Below are positions 1 to 9,412 of a DNA stretch of 64,000 bases, piece by piece. The notes under the pieces were generated by a model, which saw nothing but the letters and a program-made list of their open reading frames with translations, made no database searches and had not been told where the DNA came from. The position numbers and the translations under genes were made by a program. The stretch comes from Kappaphycus alvarezii. Taxonomy: Eukaryota > Rhodophyta > Florideophyceae > Gigartinales > Solieriaceae. How positions within the stretch are numbered: position 1 is the first letter of the stretch; each line of letters begins with the position of its first letter. The stretch lies in contig NADL03000599.1 of assembly GCA_002205965.3 (NCBI GenBank), positions 1,612,001-1,676,000 on the forward strand, read 5' to 3'.

Positions 1-2055
1 GGGCAGACATCCTTACTGCCTCCTCCCAAACATCCCCGTCTGTTCCCGCTCCGCTGGGGCTGGTGATGCTGCCTCAACATCCCTTCCTCGCCTCAACTCC
101 GCAACCAACTAATCCGCACGACTAGCACGCCAGCGAGTCATGCTTCCGCCCCATCAGACGACCCTCCCTCCCCGCTCGATGTTCCCCGTGCTCCGTATCG
201 AGAGGCCGACAACTTTCTAGACATACCCCGGCCCTGCATGAAGTCCTTTGTCCTGGTTTTCACCAAGCTTGTTCGAAACGCGGTTCTTACACGTGAGCCT
301 AACGCCATCCATCGCGCCTTACTAATTCTCCATACGCTCCCAACCGCCTCCCTCCGCCGTACTCTCCGGCCCGACTCCTGCCGCCTGGGCCAAGCTGCCC
401 AACATGCTGCACTAGCTGACTGCAACCGCCGTGCCCACACTGCGACACAATGGAATGCACTACAGTCTGAAGCAATCACCCCCAATCCAGACGCGCTGAG
501 TGACTTTAGACAACTCATCTTCTCGCACCCCCGTCCCAACTGATGCCCACCGCTCGCGCCCAGCTAAAGCGCTCTGTGCCGACGCCCGCCATGGAAAAGC
601 CATGCGCTCATTACACAACCCTCCCTTAGAGGACGTCAACGACCCGCGCGCGATACAAATGCTCCGAGGGGCTTCAACCCCATCCACCTCGACCTGCCAT
701 CCCCTTCCCTGACTCTAACCTACCCCACCCGCCCCGCATCACTGAGGCCGCCGTCGTGCATGCAACGCAGTGGATCTCACGCGACTGCGCGGCAGGGCCT
801 GACCGTACTCCCTCATGCTGGTTTCAATTGCTTGTCAAGATAGCCGTAAGCCCCGAAGCAGGTGTTACGGAGCGTTCGATGCTCAGCCAACTTGTCAACC
901 GCATCGCCTCTGGCCATCTCCCTGGTTCGGTACTTTCTCTCACCGCTGCCGCCACGCTCCTACCTATCCGACCACGGCTGGACACGATCCGGCCGATCGC
1001 TGTTAGCCAGAACATACGGCGCCTTGTCACCACGTTACTCCTCGCCGTCGCCCTCTCAGACTTCCATGGCTTCCTAACTCAGTTGCAGCTCACCAGTGGT
1101 ATACCACCTGGCGTAGACGTCATAGCACACGATGCCAGGGCGACTATGCTTGGCTGTGGGAACAACCCGGACTGCTTCGTGGTTTCCGTCTACGCGAGAG
1201 ACGCCTTTACCGCTTTCTCGCGTCATAATATGCTCCATGCCCTCACCACTCACGTCCCCTCCCTGAGCTGGCACATCAACATTGTGACTGCGCCCCGCCC
1301 CCTCTCATCGTCCCTTTCACGCCCGTGTGTTCTTTCGAGGTCAGGAGGGCTCACAACAAGGCGGCGCCGCCAGCATGCTACTTTTCTCACTCGACCTTCA
1401 GCCCCTCATCCGCCCAGTGTGTGTCGCGTTTGACCTCCTGCTCAGCCGCTGGTACGCTGACGATGGTACCGTTATTGGCCGCATTCCGGAGGTGGCCATA
1501 GCATTACAGATCTTGTAGGCACTGGGCGCTTATGTCCAATTCCATATCAACCCTACAAAATCTCGTGCCTTTTGGCCTACGATGACAATATACCCGACTC
1601 GCCTCAGTGCCCTGACCTCTGCCTTCCCTGTCTCATTGGTCTCCAAAGCTGGTATTTCTCTCCTCGGCGCCCCCGCGGGCTTTACCGAGTACATGCTTCA
1701 ACGGCCTCAGTCCTGCATGCACCGATACCGGACCGCACGGACTCTTCTCGACTCAGTCCGGATGCGCGCGCTCGGCTTCACCTTCATCGTGTTGCTGCCT
1801 CTGCCTGCGGGGTTCAACAGATCTTCCGCTTGACTCCCCACAAAGTTTCGTTTCCGCTTGCCCTCCGCCTTCGTGACCTCTACTTGGAGGCCTACGCCCG
1901 AATCATCGATGTCCCACTAACCGCGACTGCTCGCTCCCAAGTCAATCGGACAATGCGGTTTTGTGGCCATGGATTCCAACCAATCGCATCAATTATCTAT
2001 GCCCCATATGGCGCCAAGCTGAATGACTTTGCCGAGTGTAAAGATGGCGCTTCCA
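1..2055 (+). pseudogene. Non-LTR retrotransposon reverse transcriptase, decayed (copy 1)
   Basis: A reverse transcriptase broken into several frames. At 756-1433 the frame reads AAGPDRTPS, then RPIAVSQNIRRL, then a DAF.AFSRHNML stretch, which are the usual blocks before and at palm motif A. The frame then shifts: 1327-1518 carries a motif-B-like SQQGGAASMLLFSLDLQPL and the motif C box YADD at 1453-1464, followed by an INPTKS block. A further shift near 1600 gives GISLLGAP. The upstream 238-543 frame resembles the element's N-terminal region. Frameshifts and stops make it non-functional. It ends near 2055 at a cluster of TACTGTAC palindromes, without the C-terminal endonuclease-like domain seen at 10 kb and 63 kb. 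The family assignment rests on RT motifs; linking it to the C-terminal copies is inference. Confidence 0.75.
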
Positions 2056-2056
2056 T

Positions 2057-2100
2057 GTACAGTACTGTACTGTACATTGCTGTACATACTGTACGTACAG
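2057..2100. repeat. TACTGTAC palindrome cluster
   Basis: Overlapping GTAC/TACTGTAC/TGTACA palindromic words crowd about 44 bases at the end of the decayed retroelement. Similar clusters recur near 7740, 10880, 35540, 36150, 36510, 39800, 56730, 56930, 61470 and 61690. Function unknown. Confidence 0.7.
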
Positions 2101-2288
2101 ATCATGGTTGTTTGGCAGGTATTATTGGAAACGGCCAATAAAAATGCAAATAGATAAAGCAGTTCATCGCTGATTAGTTGTCATTCACAACCGCTAACGA
2201 CTCGACTCCCTCCAGGAATGGATCGCGACTGCTCAACACAACAGCTACTCCATTATCATGCATGATGCACGCCTCCATCCACTCCTTT

Positions 2289-2298
2289 TATATATATA
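2289..2298 (+). promoter_or_regulatory. TATA box of the membrane glycoprotein gene
   Basis: Ten alternating T/A bases (TATATATATA) lie 82-91 bases upstream of the ATG at 2381. A start site about 30 bases downstream would leave a 5' UTR of roughly 55-65 bases. This is the main argument for starting the protein at 2381 and not at the in-frame ATG at 2258, which lies upstream of the box. Confidence 0.55.
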
Positions 2299-2380
2299 CG
2301 GCTTTCGTCATCCAATCTCACTCATAAGCGTGACATGTTGCCATCCCTACGCGCTCTCCACACCGCCCTTTGTCCCAACT

Positions 2381-4105
2381 ATGCCTTCTTTGAATCTCTC
2401 TCCCCTCCCCAAACCCAGCTCTACTCGCTTTGACGTAGAGGCCCAAACCACTACTGACCCCTCATCTCACCCACCTCGCATCACCTACAGCCCGTCCTCC
2501 TTTCTCCACCGTCTTCTTGTCGGCGTTCGCATCAACAACAAGCTTCATACCAGCCGCATCATCCGCATTCCTTTTCGTCCCACTTACAAATATATTCTCA
2601 TTCTCATCCTATTTTTTATCGCCGCTTTCCTCAGCCCTCAATTATTGCCGCATTGGTTCGGGTTTGAATTGGCAACTCCAGAAGATCTCTGTCAAAACCC
2701 TGATGCCAAACTAGATCGCATTTCTAATCATCTTTATCGGCTCACTAATTTCTCTCAGGCAACCCTCTTCCTGGCACGTCAGATATCACATCTTCAATGT
2801 ATGCAACAAAGCGCCGCTCTTTTCTACCATGGAAACCATTCACAACCCCCCCGCTTTCAGTGGCCCGACGAATGCGACAGTGACAAGGCAAGAGTTTCGC
2901 TCTCAGAAACCAAGTGCGTCTCACAAAAAGTTGACGTGTGTAGCATAGTCGGTGGCATACCCAGCTTCCTCATATCCATCGCGGGTCAATGCCACAAGAA
3001 AGTAGGCCCGGAGCTGTGTGTTGACACAAATGATAAAAATCGTACTAACGCCTTGTTTCAACTTGAACAGCAGCGGGATACTGTCCCAAAAAATAATGCC
3101 ACGGAGATCACTTCGCACCCTATTGCTGCCACTTCCAACGTCAAAGTCCGCCGTTTAATCTCTCGGCTCTCCCTTCAGGTCGATATCGCTTCCGATGCAT
3201 TTATCTTGTATACCATCATATCCATAGCACTCGGTGCTCCCTTGGTGATATACAAGAGGGAAAAGGGCTCGCGTATCGTTGCCGCCACTTTTGGAATGAC
3301 CAAGGTCGCCTTTGTCATTGTCTTCATTTTCGTTTTATCTGTCTATGACTCTGCAGTCCTCATTCTCCACGAGACCAACTTTGCACGACTATTTCAAAAC
3401 TTTCTGAATGACCCATGTTATGTTGATCCCCATTTTTCTAGCCGCCGGGCCAGCTTAATTTTCGATCTTTGCAACAACGTATCCCGAATTGAGCAACAAA
3501 GCCGTTACGTGTTGCAGCAAATGGATGCCGTTTACTATGATACTCGTTTGTTCGGCTTTTGTAAAGATGAAAACAGGAAACTCGCCGTTCATCCTAACTT
3601 AGAGGGCATGGATCAGATAAGAGAACAATATCGTTCGGGACATCTTTCAAGCCCGGGCTATTGTAATTCCACGGAACTTTATGAGCTGACATCAGTTGCA
3701 CCGAAGGACCACGGTACATTCAAATTGAGCGCCTTCCTGGGGAATGGTGTCGTCGCTCAGCTGCTGCTCAAATTTATAATTACCAACTTTGTTTTGCACT
3801 TTATTGCATTCTCAGAGCCCATGGTGATACATAATGGTAAAGTAGAAGTGTGGGGTCATCATATGCGTGACCAATTTTGTAATGAGGAGCAACTCGCAAT
3901 AACTCGATTCGCAAGAGACAGGCACTTTCTCCCGTTGATAATATTCGGTACCCTACTCTTACTTGAACTCGTTTTGATCATTTACAGTGTCACGACAACT
4001 ATGGGCGGCTCTCGAGGGATTATAGTCCCAGAAACCCTCCAGCCGTCGCCCACACCTGCCCCAGTATTCACATGTCCTAGCTCTTTGCTTCCGATACAAA
4101 GATGA
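2381..4105 (+). CDS. Polytopic membrane glycoprotein, unknown function
   Basis: A 574-residue protein if it starts at the ATG following the TATA box; the open frame extends upstream to an ATG at 2258 (615 residues). About 70 N-terminal residues are Pro/Ser-rich and presumably cytosolic. Likely membrane helices lie near residues 70-94, 272-290, 306-329, 456-477 and 515-536. The long segments 95-270 and 330-455 are rich in cysteine and hold six N-X-S/T sequons (for example NFS, NHS, NRT, NAT, NVS, NST), so they probably face the secretory lumen or cell exterior. I recognise no family. It is convergent with the lipase gene, with only 34 bases between the two stop codons. It could be a surface receptor or transporter-like protein, but nothing in the sequence fixes a role. 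Confidence 0.8.
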   Translation: MPSLNLSPLPKPSSTRFDVEAQTTTDPSSHPPRITYSPSSFLHRLLVGVRINNKLHTSRIIRIPFRPTYKYILILILFFIAAFLSPQLLPHWFGFELATPEDLCQNPDAKLDRISNHLYRLTNFSQATLFLARQISHLQCMQQSAALFYHGNHSQPPRFQWPDECDSDKARVSLSETKCVSQKVDVCSIVGGIPSFLISIAGQCHKKVGPELCVDTNDKNRTNALFQLEQQRDTVPKNNATEITSHPIAATSNVKVRRLISRLSLQVDIASDAFILYTIISIALGAPLVIYKREKGSRIVAATFGMTKVAFVIVFIFVLSVYDSAVLILHETNFARLFQNFLNDPCYVDPHFSSRRASLIFDLCNNVSRIEQQSRYVLQQMDAVYYDTRLFGFCKDENRKLAVHPNLEGMDQIREQYRSGHLSSPGYCNSTELYELTSVAPKDHGTFKLSAFLGNGVVAQLLLKFIITNFVLHFIAFSEPMVIHNGKVEVWGHHMRDQFCNEEQLAITRFARDRHFLPLIIFGTLLLLELVLIIYSVTTTMGGSRGIIVPETLQPSPTPAPVFTCPSSLLPIQR

Positions 4106-4139
4106 GGCAGAAGCACGAATTTCATGACTAAATCGAGAG

Positions 4140-5312
4140 TCATCTTGAAAAGGCCACGACGTCTTCTGCATGCGTGTCGCTTGATGCTGCAAAATAGGCA
4201 TCCAATCTCCGCACGCTCCTTGACTCGATGTCTGGAGTAGGTGAATCTAGTGCAGAGTCAAGAGGCCATCTACTGTCACTGAGTAGAGCTTTTTGTTTGA
4301 ACAGGGCCCTTACAGAGACATTTACCGGCCAATTCCACAGATCAATGGGCCTCTTGATGTGAAAGGCGGCATGCCAGTTTTCAAGGGCACAGTAATACGC
4401 TGAAAGCTTATGCATTGGATGGACTGAGACCTGAGACTGCCACCATTTGAATGCTCGATTGTATTCAATAGCGAGATGACCGTTTCTCGTAAACGTTGCC
4501 ACTTTGCTGACATGCTTGAAAGAAGAGGATATTGGCTGAACAGAGAAGCTGTCTCCCGAAACGACACATCGCCATCGAAAGGGAACATGGTTGTGAAAAA
4601 AGCGTGCCATTGATGCATTCATAACTTTAGGCGACCCAAAAGTATATATGCTGATGCAATGACCTTGTGAAATGAATTGTCGGAAGCTTAGGTCTAGAGC
4701 ACACAATGTCGCCATGGCGCCCCCAGAGCCATATCCTGTGACAAAGATAGGCCTTTGGCTCTCCTGAACCAGTCTTCCCACCTCCTCAAGAACATATAGC
4801 CGTATACTACCATACACCTTGGCGAACCCCGAATGCACCTTGCACGTTTTAAAAAGCCGGGACTCTTTTCCTGGAATCGGCTTGACTTTCAGTGCGTCAA
4901 GTTCATTTGAATTTCCTTGCAGCGATGATCCCAATTTTGTATTAGATAGCGGAACCAGAAAACTATGGCGATGAGTTTCGACAGCCACCGGCTTAAATGA
5001 AACCACAACGCGATCTATACTTTCCAATACCAACGCTGACAAAGTCTTGTCCTCCCCCATTATCTCGGAGCAAACTCTGCACGCCGGCCGGCCGAAATCC
5101 TCTGGTTCAGGGCTTTCGCCTTCTTCCCCAGTGTACATGCTTGAGAGCCACGATAGATTGAATAAGAGGGTAGCTGTCTCTAAAGAAAATGTGTTTTCTC
5201 CCGGAACGGGATATTCTGTCAATGGGTTCCTCTCATCTGATACTCGGTACACCAAATCTTCCGGGTAGGGTTCTGTTTGTCGTTTTGCGAGTCTTGTAAC
5301 CTTTCGCCTCAT
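4140..5312 (-). CDS. Class-3 (alpha/beta hydrolase) lipase domain, nucleophile serine altered
   Basis: An open frame of 390 codons from ATG 5312. Lipase_3 features in order: VVVSFKP near residues 103-109 (the family's hydrophobic strand before the RGT loop), VHSGF near 159-163, the nucleophile elbow at 193-198, YTFGSPKVMN near 223-232, an Asp in SGDSF near 244 and a His in MHKLSAYY near 291. Family members hydrolyse acylglycerols with a Ser-Asp-His triad. Here the usual GHSLGG elbow reads GYGSGG, so the serine position is Gly and a Ser sits one residue later. The frame stays open upstream of the ATG and encodes a further hydrophobic helix (IVIPSLGNAAVSIAV), which suggests this is the C-terminal part of one protein with the adjoining multi-TM frame, comparable in layout to diacylglycerol lipases. 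Its ATG overlaps the upstream stop by one base (TGATG). Confidence 0.8.
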   Translation of the reverse strand: MRRKVTRLAKRQTEPYPEDLVYRVSDERNPLTEYPVPGENTFSLETATLLFNLSWLSSMYTGEEGESPEPEDFGRPACRVCSEIMGEDKTLSALVLESIDRVVVSFKPVAVETHRHSFLVPLSNTKLGSSLQGNSNELDALKVKPIPGKESRLFKTCKVHSGFAKVYGSIRLYVLEEVGRLVQESQRPIFVTGYGSGGAMATLCALDLSFRQFISQGHCISIYTFGSPKVMNASMARFFHNHVPFRWRCVVSGDSFSVQPISSSFKHVSKVATFTRNGHLAIEYNRAFKWWQSQVSVHPMHKLSAYYCALENWHAAFHIKRPIDLWNWPVNVSVRALFKQKALLSDSRWPLDSALDSPTPDIESRSVRRLDAYFAASSDTHAEDVVAFSR

Positions 5313-6358
5313 CAATGCCCATGCCGTTGAGTTTTTCCATTTGTGATGTACGTAAAACTCGCGCAGTGCATAAATTGAAACAGCGATAGAAACGGCGGCA
5401 TTCCCGAGGGATGGGATAACAATAAGCTCTCGGTTTGACTGAGGGCGAACAGTTGTAGTGAAGATGACTCCAGGGCAGAAACGAGAGCGATGAATAGCGC
5501 ATTGACCGCGAAGAGGGCTGCACTTTGGGTAAAGTAGCGCATGGCAATGACGATTTGATGAGAAGACGCGTCAATGGCATTGACAAGAACTTTGGCACTC
5601 GCAGGAATATCCCATAAGATGTATGCAATGATAACTATTTCGAGAATAGATAGGATGATAATAGCAACAGAATCGAGGATTTCGACTTTATCCCAAGCGC
5701 CATGAGTGACGATGGAAAGGAGAGCGAGACCGTTTTGGAGGGGCAAAGGCTTAAAGTGGATTTTGAGCCCTACTGAGGAGAGAAGACGAAGAACAACATA
5801 GGTGAGACAAATGAGAAACTGGAACCAAGGTAACTTACGACGTTGAGGGTCTTCGGAATAGAGCTGCTGCTGCGAGCAAAGAAAGGGATACCACCAGAGG
5901 TAAACAAAAAGGAGAGTAGTACCCATAGCGGAGCAAGCATCAGCACAAAAGACGAGGAAAAAATTGGGAAGGGCATCTTCGTGGAGAAGTTGGGCGACAG
6001 GACGAAAGGGAGAAGAAAAGAGAGCGGCGGATATGAGCAAAAGATTGACTGCTCGGCGATGGTTGTGAAAAGAATCGAGAGGCTGGGTAGCGGAGCGGAT
6101 GGCAGCGGAGAGGAGGGCCGCCAGGGAGGCAGTTAATGCCAATGTCATTAGAACAAGTTCAGATATCAAGAATGACTGGGAGATGTGGGGGGCAGAGCCT
6201 TGGACGAAAATAGGCGGGCGATTCAAGGAGGAGAGACGAACTACTGCAACGGAGAGGCTAGCGAGAAGGGCGGAAAGAGTAGAGGTGGCGATGGAGAGAG
6301 TACGAAGCCGGGTCATTTCAGACTTTGTCATTTCGATAAGCTTGATCTGGGAATCCAT
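5312..6358 (-). CDS. Multi-TM protein, probable N-terminal half of the TM-lipase gene
   Basis: A 348-codon frame from ATG 6358 with about seven hydrophobic helices near residues 21-42, 62-87, 103-122, 132-158, 169-190, 227-249 and 269-293. After residue about 293 the in-frame sequence stops looking like a membrane protein, while the lipase frame continues with another helix and basic residues. The two frames differ by one base (or by two modulo three). Either a single-base indel or a short intron would join them. The candidate intron at 5439-5482 gives a continuous protein of 724 residues. Its N-terminal helices followed by a lipase-3 domain recall sn-1-specific diacylglycerol lipase, which has four helices. 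Alternatives are two overlapping cistrons or an assembly error. No family was recognised for the helices alone. Confidence 0.7.
   Translation of the reverse strand: MDSQIKLIEMTKSEMTRLRTLSIATSTLSALLASLSVAVVRLSSLNRPPIFVQGSAPHISQSFLISELVLMTLALTASLAALLSAAIRSATQPLDSFHNHRRAVNLLLISAALFSSPFRPVAQLLHEDALPNFFLVFCADACSAMGTTLLFVYLWWYPFLCSQQQLYSEDPQRRKLPWFQFLICLTYVVLRLLSSVGLKIHFKPLPLQNGLALLSIVTHGAWDKVEILDSVAIIILSILEIVIIAYILWDIPASAKVLVNAIDASSHQIVIAMRYFTQSAALFAVNALFIALVSALESSSLQLFALSQTESLLLSHPSGMPPFLSLFQFMHCASFTYITNGKTQRHGH
5439..5482 (-). other. Candidate 44-nt intron joining the TM and lipase frames
   Basis: On the minus strand this stretch begins GTTTCT, contains an ACTACAAC branch-like word and ends in a pyrimidine run plus CCTCAG. 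Its length is 2 modulo 3, exactly what is needed to join the 6358 frame to the lipase frame. It is short for a spliceosomal intron, so a one-base sequencing or mutational deletion remains equally possible. Confidence 0.35.
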
Positions 6359-6899
6359 GGCTGTGGAAAGCGGAAAACTGGGTAATGACGAGGGGGAGAC
6401 ACAATGGAGAGGTGCGGGAGTGAATGACAGAAGTTACTTTCTGTTGTGAGTATTACGATTCATGTAATAGTGTATGTCAAGTAATGGAGGGAAAGTTTCG
6501 AGAAAGTAACGGGTGAAATAGGTAGAGCAAAGAGAAAGAATAGAATGCGGAGACTTGTGTGTGTGATTGGTTTTGGCTTGCTAAATGCGAGGACAATAAT
6601 GCTTGTGACATTGTAGATTGAGAATTGTGTGAAGGCCATAAGATGAGCCTCGTAAACCAAATTTTGTGTTAGACTGGCAATGCATGAACTGAATAATCGG
6701 ACAGATTTTGGATTAGAATGCTCGCAACCATCGTGCTATTCAATCTCACAGACATTGCATTTAGAAAAGGACCCTTGGACAAGGCTTGGGTTGTATCAGA
6801 TGCAAACGGAGAGATCAAATGCTCCTTAATGGTGTCTATAGATGTTTTCTACAGTAGAATTTATCCAGTTCGGAAAGCCGTGTATTTGTACAAATTCCT
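6359..6899. other. Intergenic region upstream of the TM-lipase gene
   Basis: No frame here looks coding; the short open frames are hydrophobic or low-complexity. It should hold the promoter of the minus-strand TM-lipase gene and the 3' end of the minus-strand gene at 6900-7523. I see no clear TATA box. Confidence 0.5.
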
Positions 6900-7523
6900 T
6901 TAATCAAGCGGTGTATTGCACGCATAGTCCTCCCAGAAGCGGTCTGAATAAAACACACAAACCTCCCCTCCACCGGCTACAGCCACAACATCATCCAGTT
7001 CAAACCCCTTCCCGCATCTCCTTCCCGCCTCTCCAACCCAGCCCCCATCCGCCTTGATCGCATGCAGCACTTCTCCCCAGGTCACATCGCCTACTCTCTC
7101 CATTCCAAGTGTCCAAATTACCTCATTCACAGCACCACCCCACCATTCCCCCTCTTCTCCCCTGCCCAATCTCATCCTCTTCGTTCCTCCTCCTCTCACC
7201 TCACCCACTCTCCACTCCTCTGCAACTCCGCCTTGACTTGTCACCTCTTTTTCACTGCTCTCACGCCGCGGTCCTTGTCTTTCTCCACTCCCGCAGTCCT
7301 CCATCGCTTCTCCGCTGTCATTCTCCTCCTTTTGTGTCTGCGACAATGAACATACAGGTCCCACCCCGCTCAATCTGGGTGGATACCCGGGATGCCTCTT
7401 TTTCAATGCTCGCAGCAACGCCTTCAAGGCCGGGTACGGTAGAGTTGATGGGTTGAGTGATGCCGACAGCACTTGTCCATATGAGAGCATGGCCTGCGGT
7501 TGCCGTGAATTCATTTCTCGCAT
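6900..7523 (-). CDS. Hypothetical protein, 207 residues
   Basis: An ATG-started frame with a Glu/Gly/Arg-rich centre and a better-ordered C-terminal part (GDVTWGEVLHAIKADGG, GFELDDVVAVAGGG). The N-terminal part has a short helix-like stretch (PALKALLRALKKRHPGY). The opposite strand is also open, but its products are Pro/Ser/Leu-rich and typical of shadows. No membrane helix or signal peptide is visible and no family was recognised. It lies divergent from the Nup54 gene across a 580-base palindrome-rich spacer. It could still be non-coding; codon statistics or transcripts would decide. Confidence 0.45.
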   Translation of the reverse strand: MREMNSRQPQAMLSYGQVLSASLNPSTLPYPALKALLRALKKRHPGYPPRLSGVGPVCSLSQTQKEENDSGEAMEDCGSGERQGPRRESSEKEVTSQGGVAEEWRVGEVRGGGTKRMRLGRGEEGEWWGGAVNEVIWTLGMERVGDVTWGEVLHAIKADGGWVGEAGRRCGKGFELDDVVAVAGGGEVCVFYSDRFWEDYACNTPLD

Positions 7524-8104
7524 GCGTCGTTAGACTTTGGACTGGATAATGCAAAAGGGACAGAGGGTAGCGCATTTCAGCGACCTTTGGCAACTTTAAA
7601 ATACGGTACAGTACCCTGAAGGGTACTCCGTTGGGTTGGATGCCCACAATGTGTCTCGGATGCACTACGGTATTGTTTACATTTTTTTCAATACCCTCCA
7701 AATTACGAAAGCAACCAAACTGTAAAGCCCGATGTATTGTACAGTACTTTACAGTACAGAACAGTAGTTGGCAGAATACTGCAGAATAAACATACTTTTA
7801 ATTACAGTGCCACTGGTTCGCAAGGTACAGCACGATACAGTACAGTTCTTGTTTTCAACTGTCGCTTTGGGTATCTAGTTCATTACAAAACTGTAAGCGT
7901 CAAGTTGAGACTGAATTACTGTACTGTACCATAGCGCACGGATTTCTCGTTGATCCGCACCACCACAACGATAGTTTGTGTAATTCAAACTACACAACGC
8001 CTCAACCCGCCCATCGTCGATTTCGAATCCCATTTCCTAACCAAGCCCGTCTTCGTTCCTCACCCCTTGCCCATCAAACTTCGCTTCCCCAAATCCCAGG
8101 CAGA
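7524..8104. promoter_or_regulatory. Divergent spacer with TACTGTAC palindromes
   Basis: The spacer between the divergent hypothetical gene and Nup54. It carries TGTACAGTAC-like words at about 7738-7770, 7826-7850 and 7918-7930. The last ends about 175 bases upstream of the Nup54 ATG. Whether they are regulatory is unknown. No gene is supported here. Confidence 0.4.
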
Positions 8105-9361
8105 ATGTCCTTCGGTTTTGGCACCCCAACCTCATCTCAGTCACTCTTTGGAGCACCGACTTCGTCTAACTCACTATTTGGCGCTCAAGCTTCCTCTCAA
8201 TCACTCTTTGGTGCCCCGGCGTCGTCTAACTCACTTTTTGGTGCTCAAGCTTCCTCTCAATCGCTCTTTGGAGCCCCGGCCGCTTCGCAGTCGCTCTTTG
8301 GAGCTCCGGCCTCTTCCCAATCCCTCTTTGGCGCCCCAGCCTCGTCGCAATCCCTCTTTGGAGCGCCGACCTCTTCCCAATCCCTCTTTGGAGCCCCGCC
8401 CGCTTCGCAATCCCTCTTTGGAGCGCCGACCTCTTCTCAATCCCTCTTCGGAGCCTCAGCATCCTCGCAATCCCTTTTTGGAGCCCCGGCCTCTTCCCAA
8501 TCTCTCTTTGGAGCCCCGGCTTCTCAATCCCTCTTCGGGTCAAACACCGCCTCGCAATCTCTCTTTCCTCAATCTGCCCCTTCCCTTTTCGGGCAACCAA
8601 ACCCCCAACAACCGCCATTCCATCAACCTCCTCAACTTCCTCGAGCACTTCACGATGTTATCGAGCGTCTAAATCCTCTACACCCATCCTCGCCATTTCA
8701 TGCTGCACTTTACAACGTTGTACCTGCTGCAGATCTTTCTCGCTACACTCGTCCCACCGAATTTGATGAAAAGCTGTGGGAACTGGCTACCGCTCAAAAT
8801 CCTGACCCCTCCCGCATGGTTCCGGTTCAAGCTAACAACTTTGATGATCTACTCACGCGAGCCGAGTTACAATCGCAGCGCCTCTCACAACATATATCCA
8901 TCCTTTCTAAAACCGCTACAGACCTTACCAACATGGAAGATGATGCCAACACAAATATTGCCACCAAACTCGCCGCATATCGCCGAAGCCATCGTGAGCT
9001 TGCACGCAAGTTGTTGCGCATATCTGCAGCAGTGGATACAGCAGTGGCTCGAGAAATTGGAGAAAGTGGACTAAGTCAGATTGAGGTGGATAGAAGAAGG
9101 AGGGTGGAGGCCGTAGCAAGGGCATTGGCGGCCCCGGCGGAGTTTCGAGATAAATTGGCAGATTTGGTTGAAGCGGCGGAGGTGAGCTTATTAGAGAGGG
9201 GGATCGGACCGCAGGTAGAAATTCGGGATGCGAGGGCCGCCGTGGCTATTCGCGAGTTGTTAAAGGATCAGCTAAAAGGAATAGAGCACCTGGAAGAAGT
9301 ATGCGAACGGACTGATAGGGATGTAGGGATCATGACGGACGTTTTGGAGGGGAGGGGATAG
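8105..9361 (+). CDS. NUP54: Nup54-type FG nucleoporin
   Basis: A 418-residue protein starting MSFGFG at the first ATG; the frame is open further upstream but only from a TTG. Residues 1-165 are FG-repeat sequence with 15 SLFG motifs spaced by APASSQ-like linkers. Residues from about 175 match the helical Nup54/Nup57 domain: a YTRPTEFDEKLWELA block, then NPDPSRMVPVQ, a FDDLL turn and long amphipathic helices to the end. Nup54 forms the channel complex with Nup62 and Nup58 and its FG repeats bind transport receptors in the pore. The protein is a little shorter than human Nup54 (about 507 residues). A decayed duplicate of its last codons lies in the 3' flank. Family call is firm; the symbol follows the human name. 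Confidence 0.88.
   Translation: MSFGFGTPTSSQSLFGAPTSSNSLFGAQASSQSLFGAPASSNSLFGAQASSQSLFGAPAASQSLFGAPASSQSLFGAPASSQSLFGAPTSSQSLFGAPPASQSLFGAPTSSQSLFGASASSQSLFGAPASSQSLFGAPASQSLFGSNTASQSLFPQSAPSLFGQPNPQQPPFHQPPQLPRALHDVIERLNPLHPSSPFHAALYNVVPAADLSRYTRPTEFDEKLWELATAQNPDPSRMVPVQANNFDDLLTRAELQSQRLSQHISILSKTATDLTNMEDDANTNIATKLAAYRRSHRELARKLLRISAAVDTAVAREIGESGLSQIEVDRRRRVEAVARALAAPAEFRDKLADLVEAAEVSLLERGIGPQVEIRDARAAVAIRELLKDQLKGIEHLEEVCERTDRDVGIMTDVLEGRG
8132..8545 (+). repeat. 30-bp tandem repeat encoding SLFG units
   Basis: About 13 near-identical 30-base units encode the decapeptide pattern SLFG-AP-A-S-SQ within the nucleoporin gene. The last unit is shortened by one codon. High similarity at synonymous sites points to recent expansion or homogenisation. 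Because the unit is a multiple of three and stop-poor, all three forward frames and one reverse frame stay open here. Confidence 0.85.
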
Positions 9362-9412
9362 TGTCGTGGGGAGCAATGAGAAAGGTATGGACTGGAGGAC
9401 GAGGCAGAAACT

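Noticed and set aside
2258..2380. Longer start for the membrane glycoprotein
   Set aside because: The ATG at 2258 lies upstream of the TATA box at 2289, so a transcript starting from that box would not contain it.
7976..8104. Upstream extension of the nucleoporin frame
   Set aside because: It begins at a TTG, not an ATG, and the first ATG at 8105 gives the usual MSFGFG start of an FG protein.
7950..8672. 240-codon plus frame and 140-codon minus frame overlapping the nucleoporin
   Set aside because: They are shadows of the 30-base SLFG repeat, whose length keeps other frames open. The products are simple Leu/Pro/Arg repeats.
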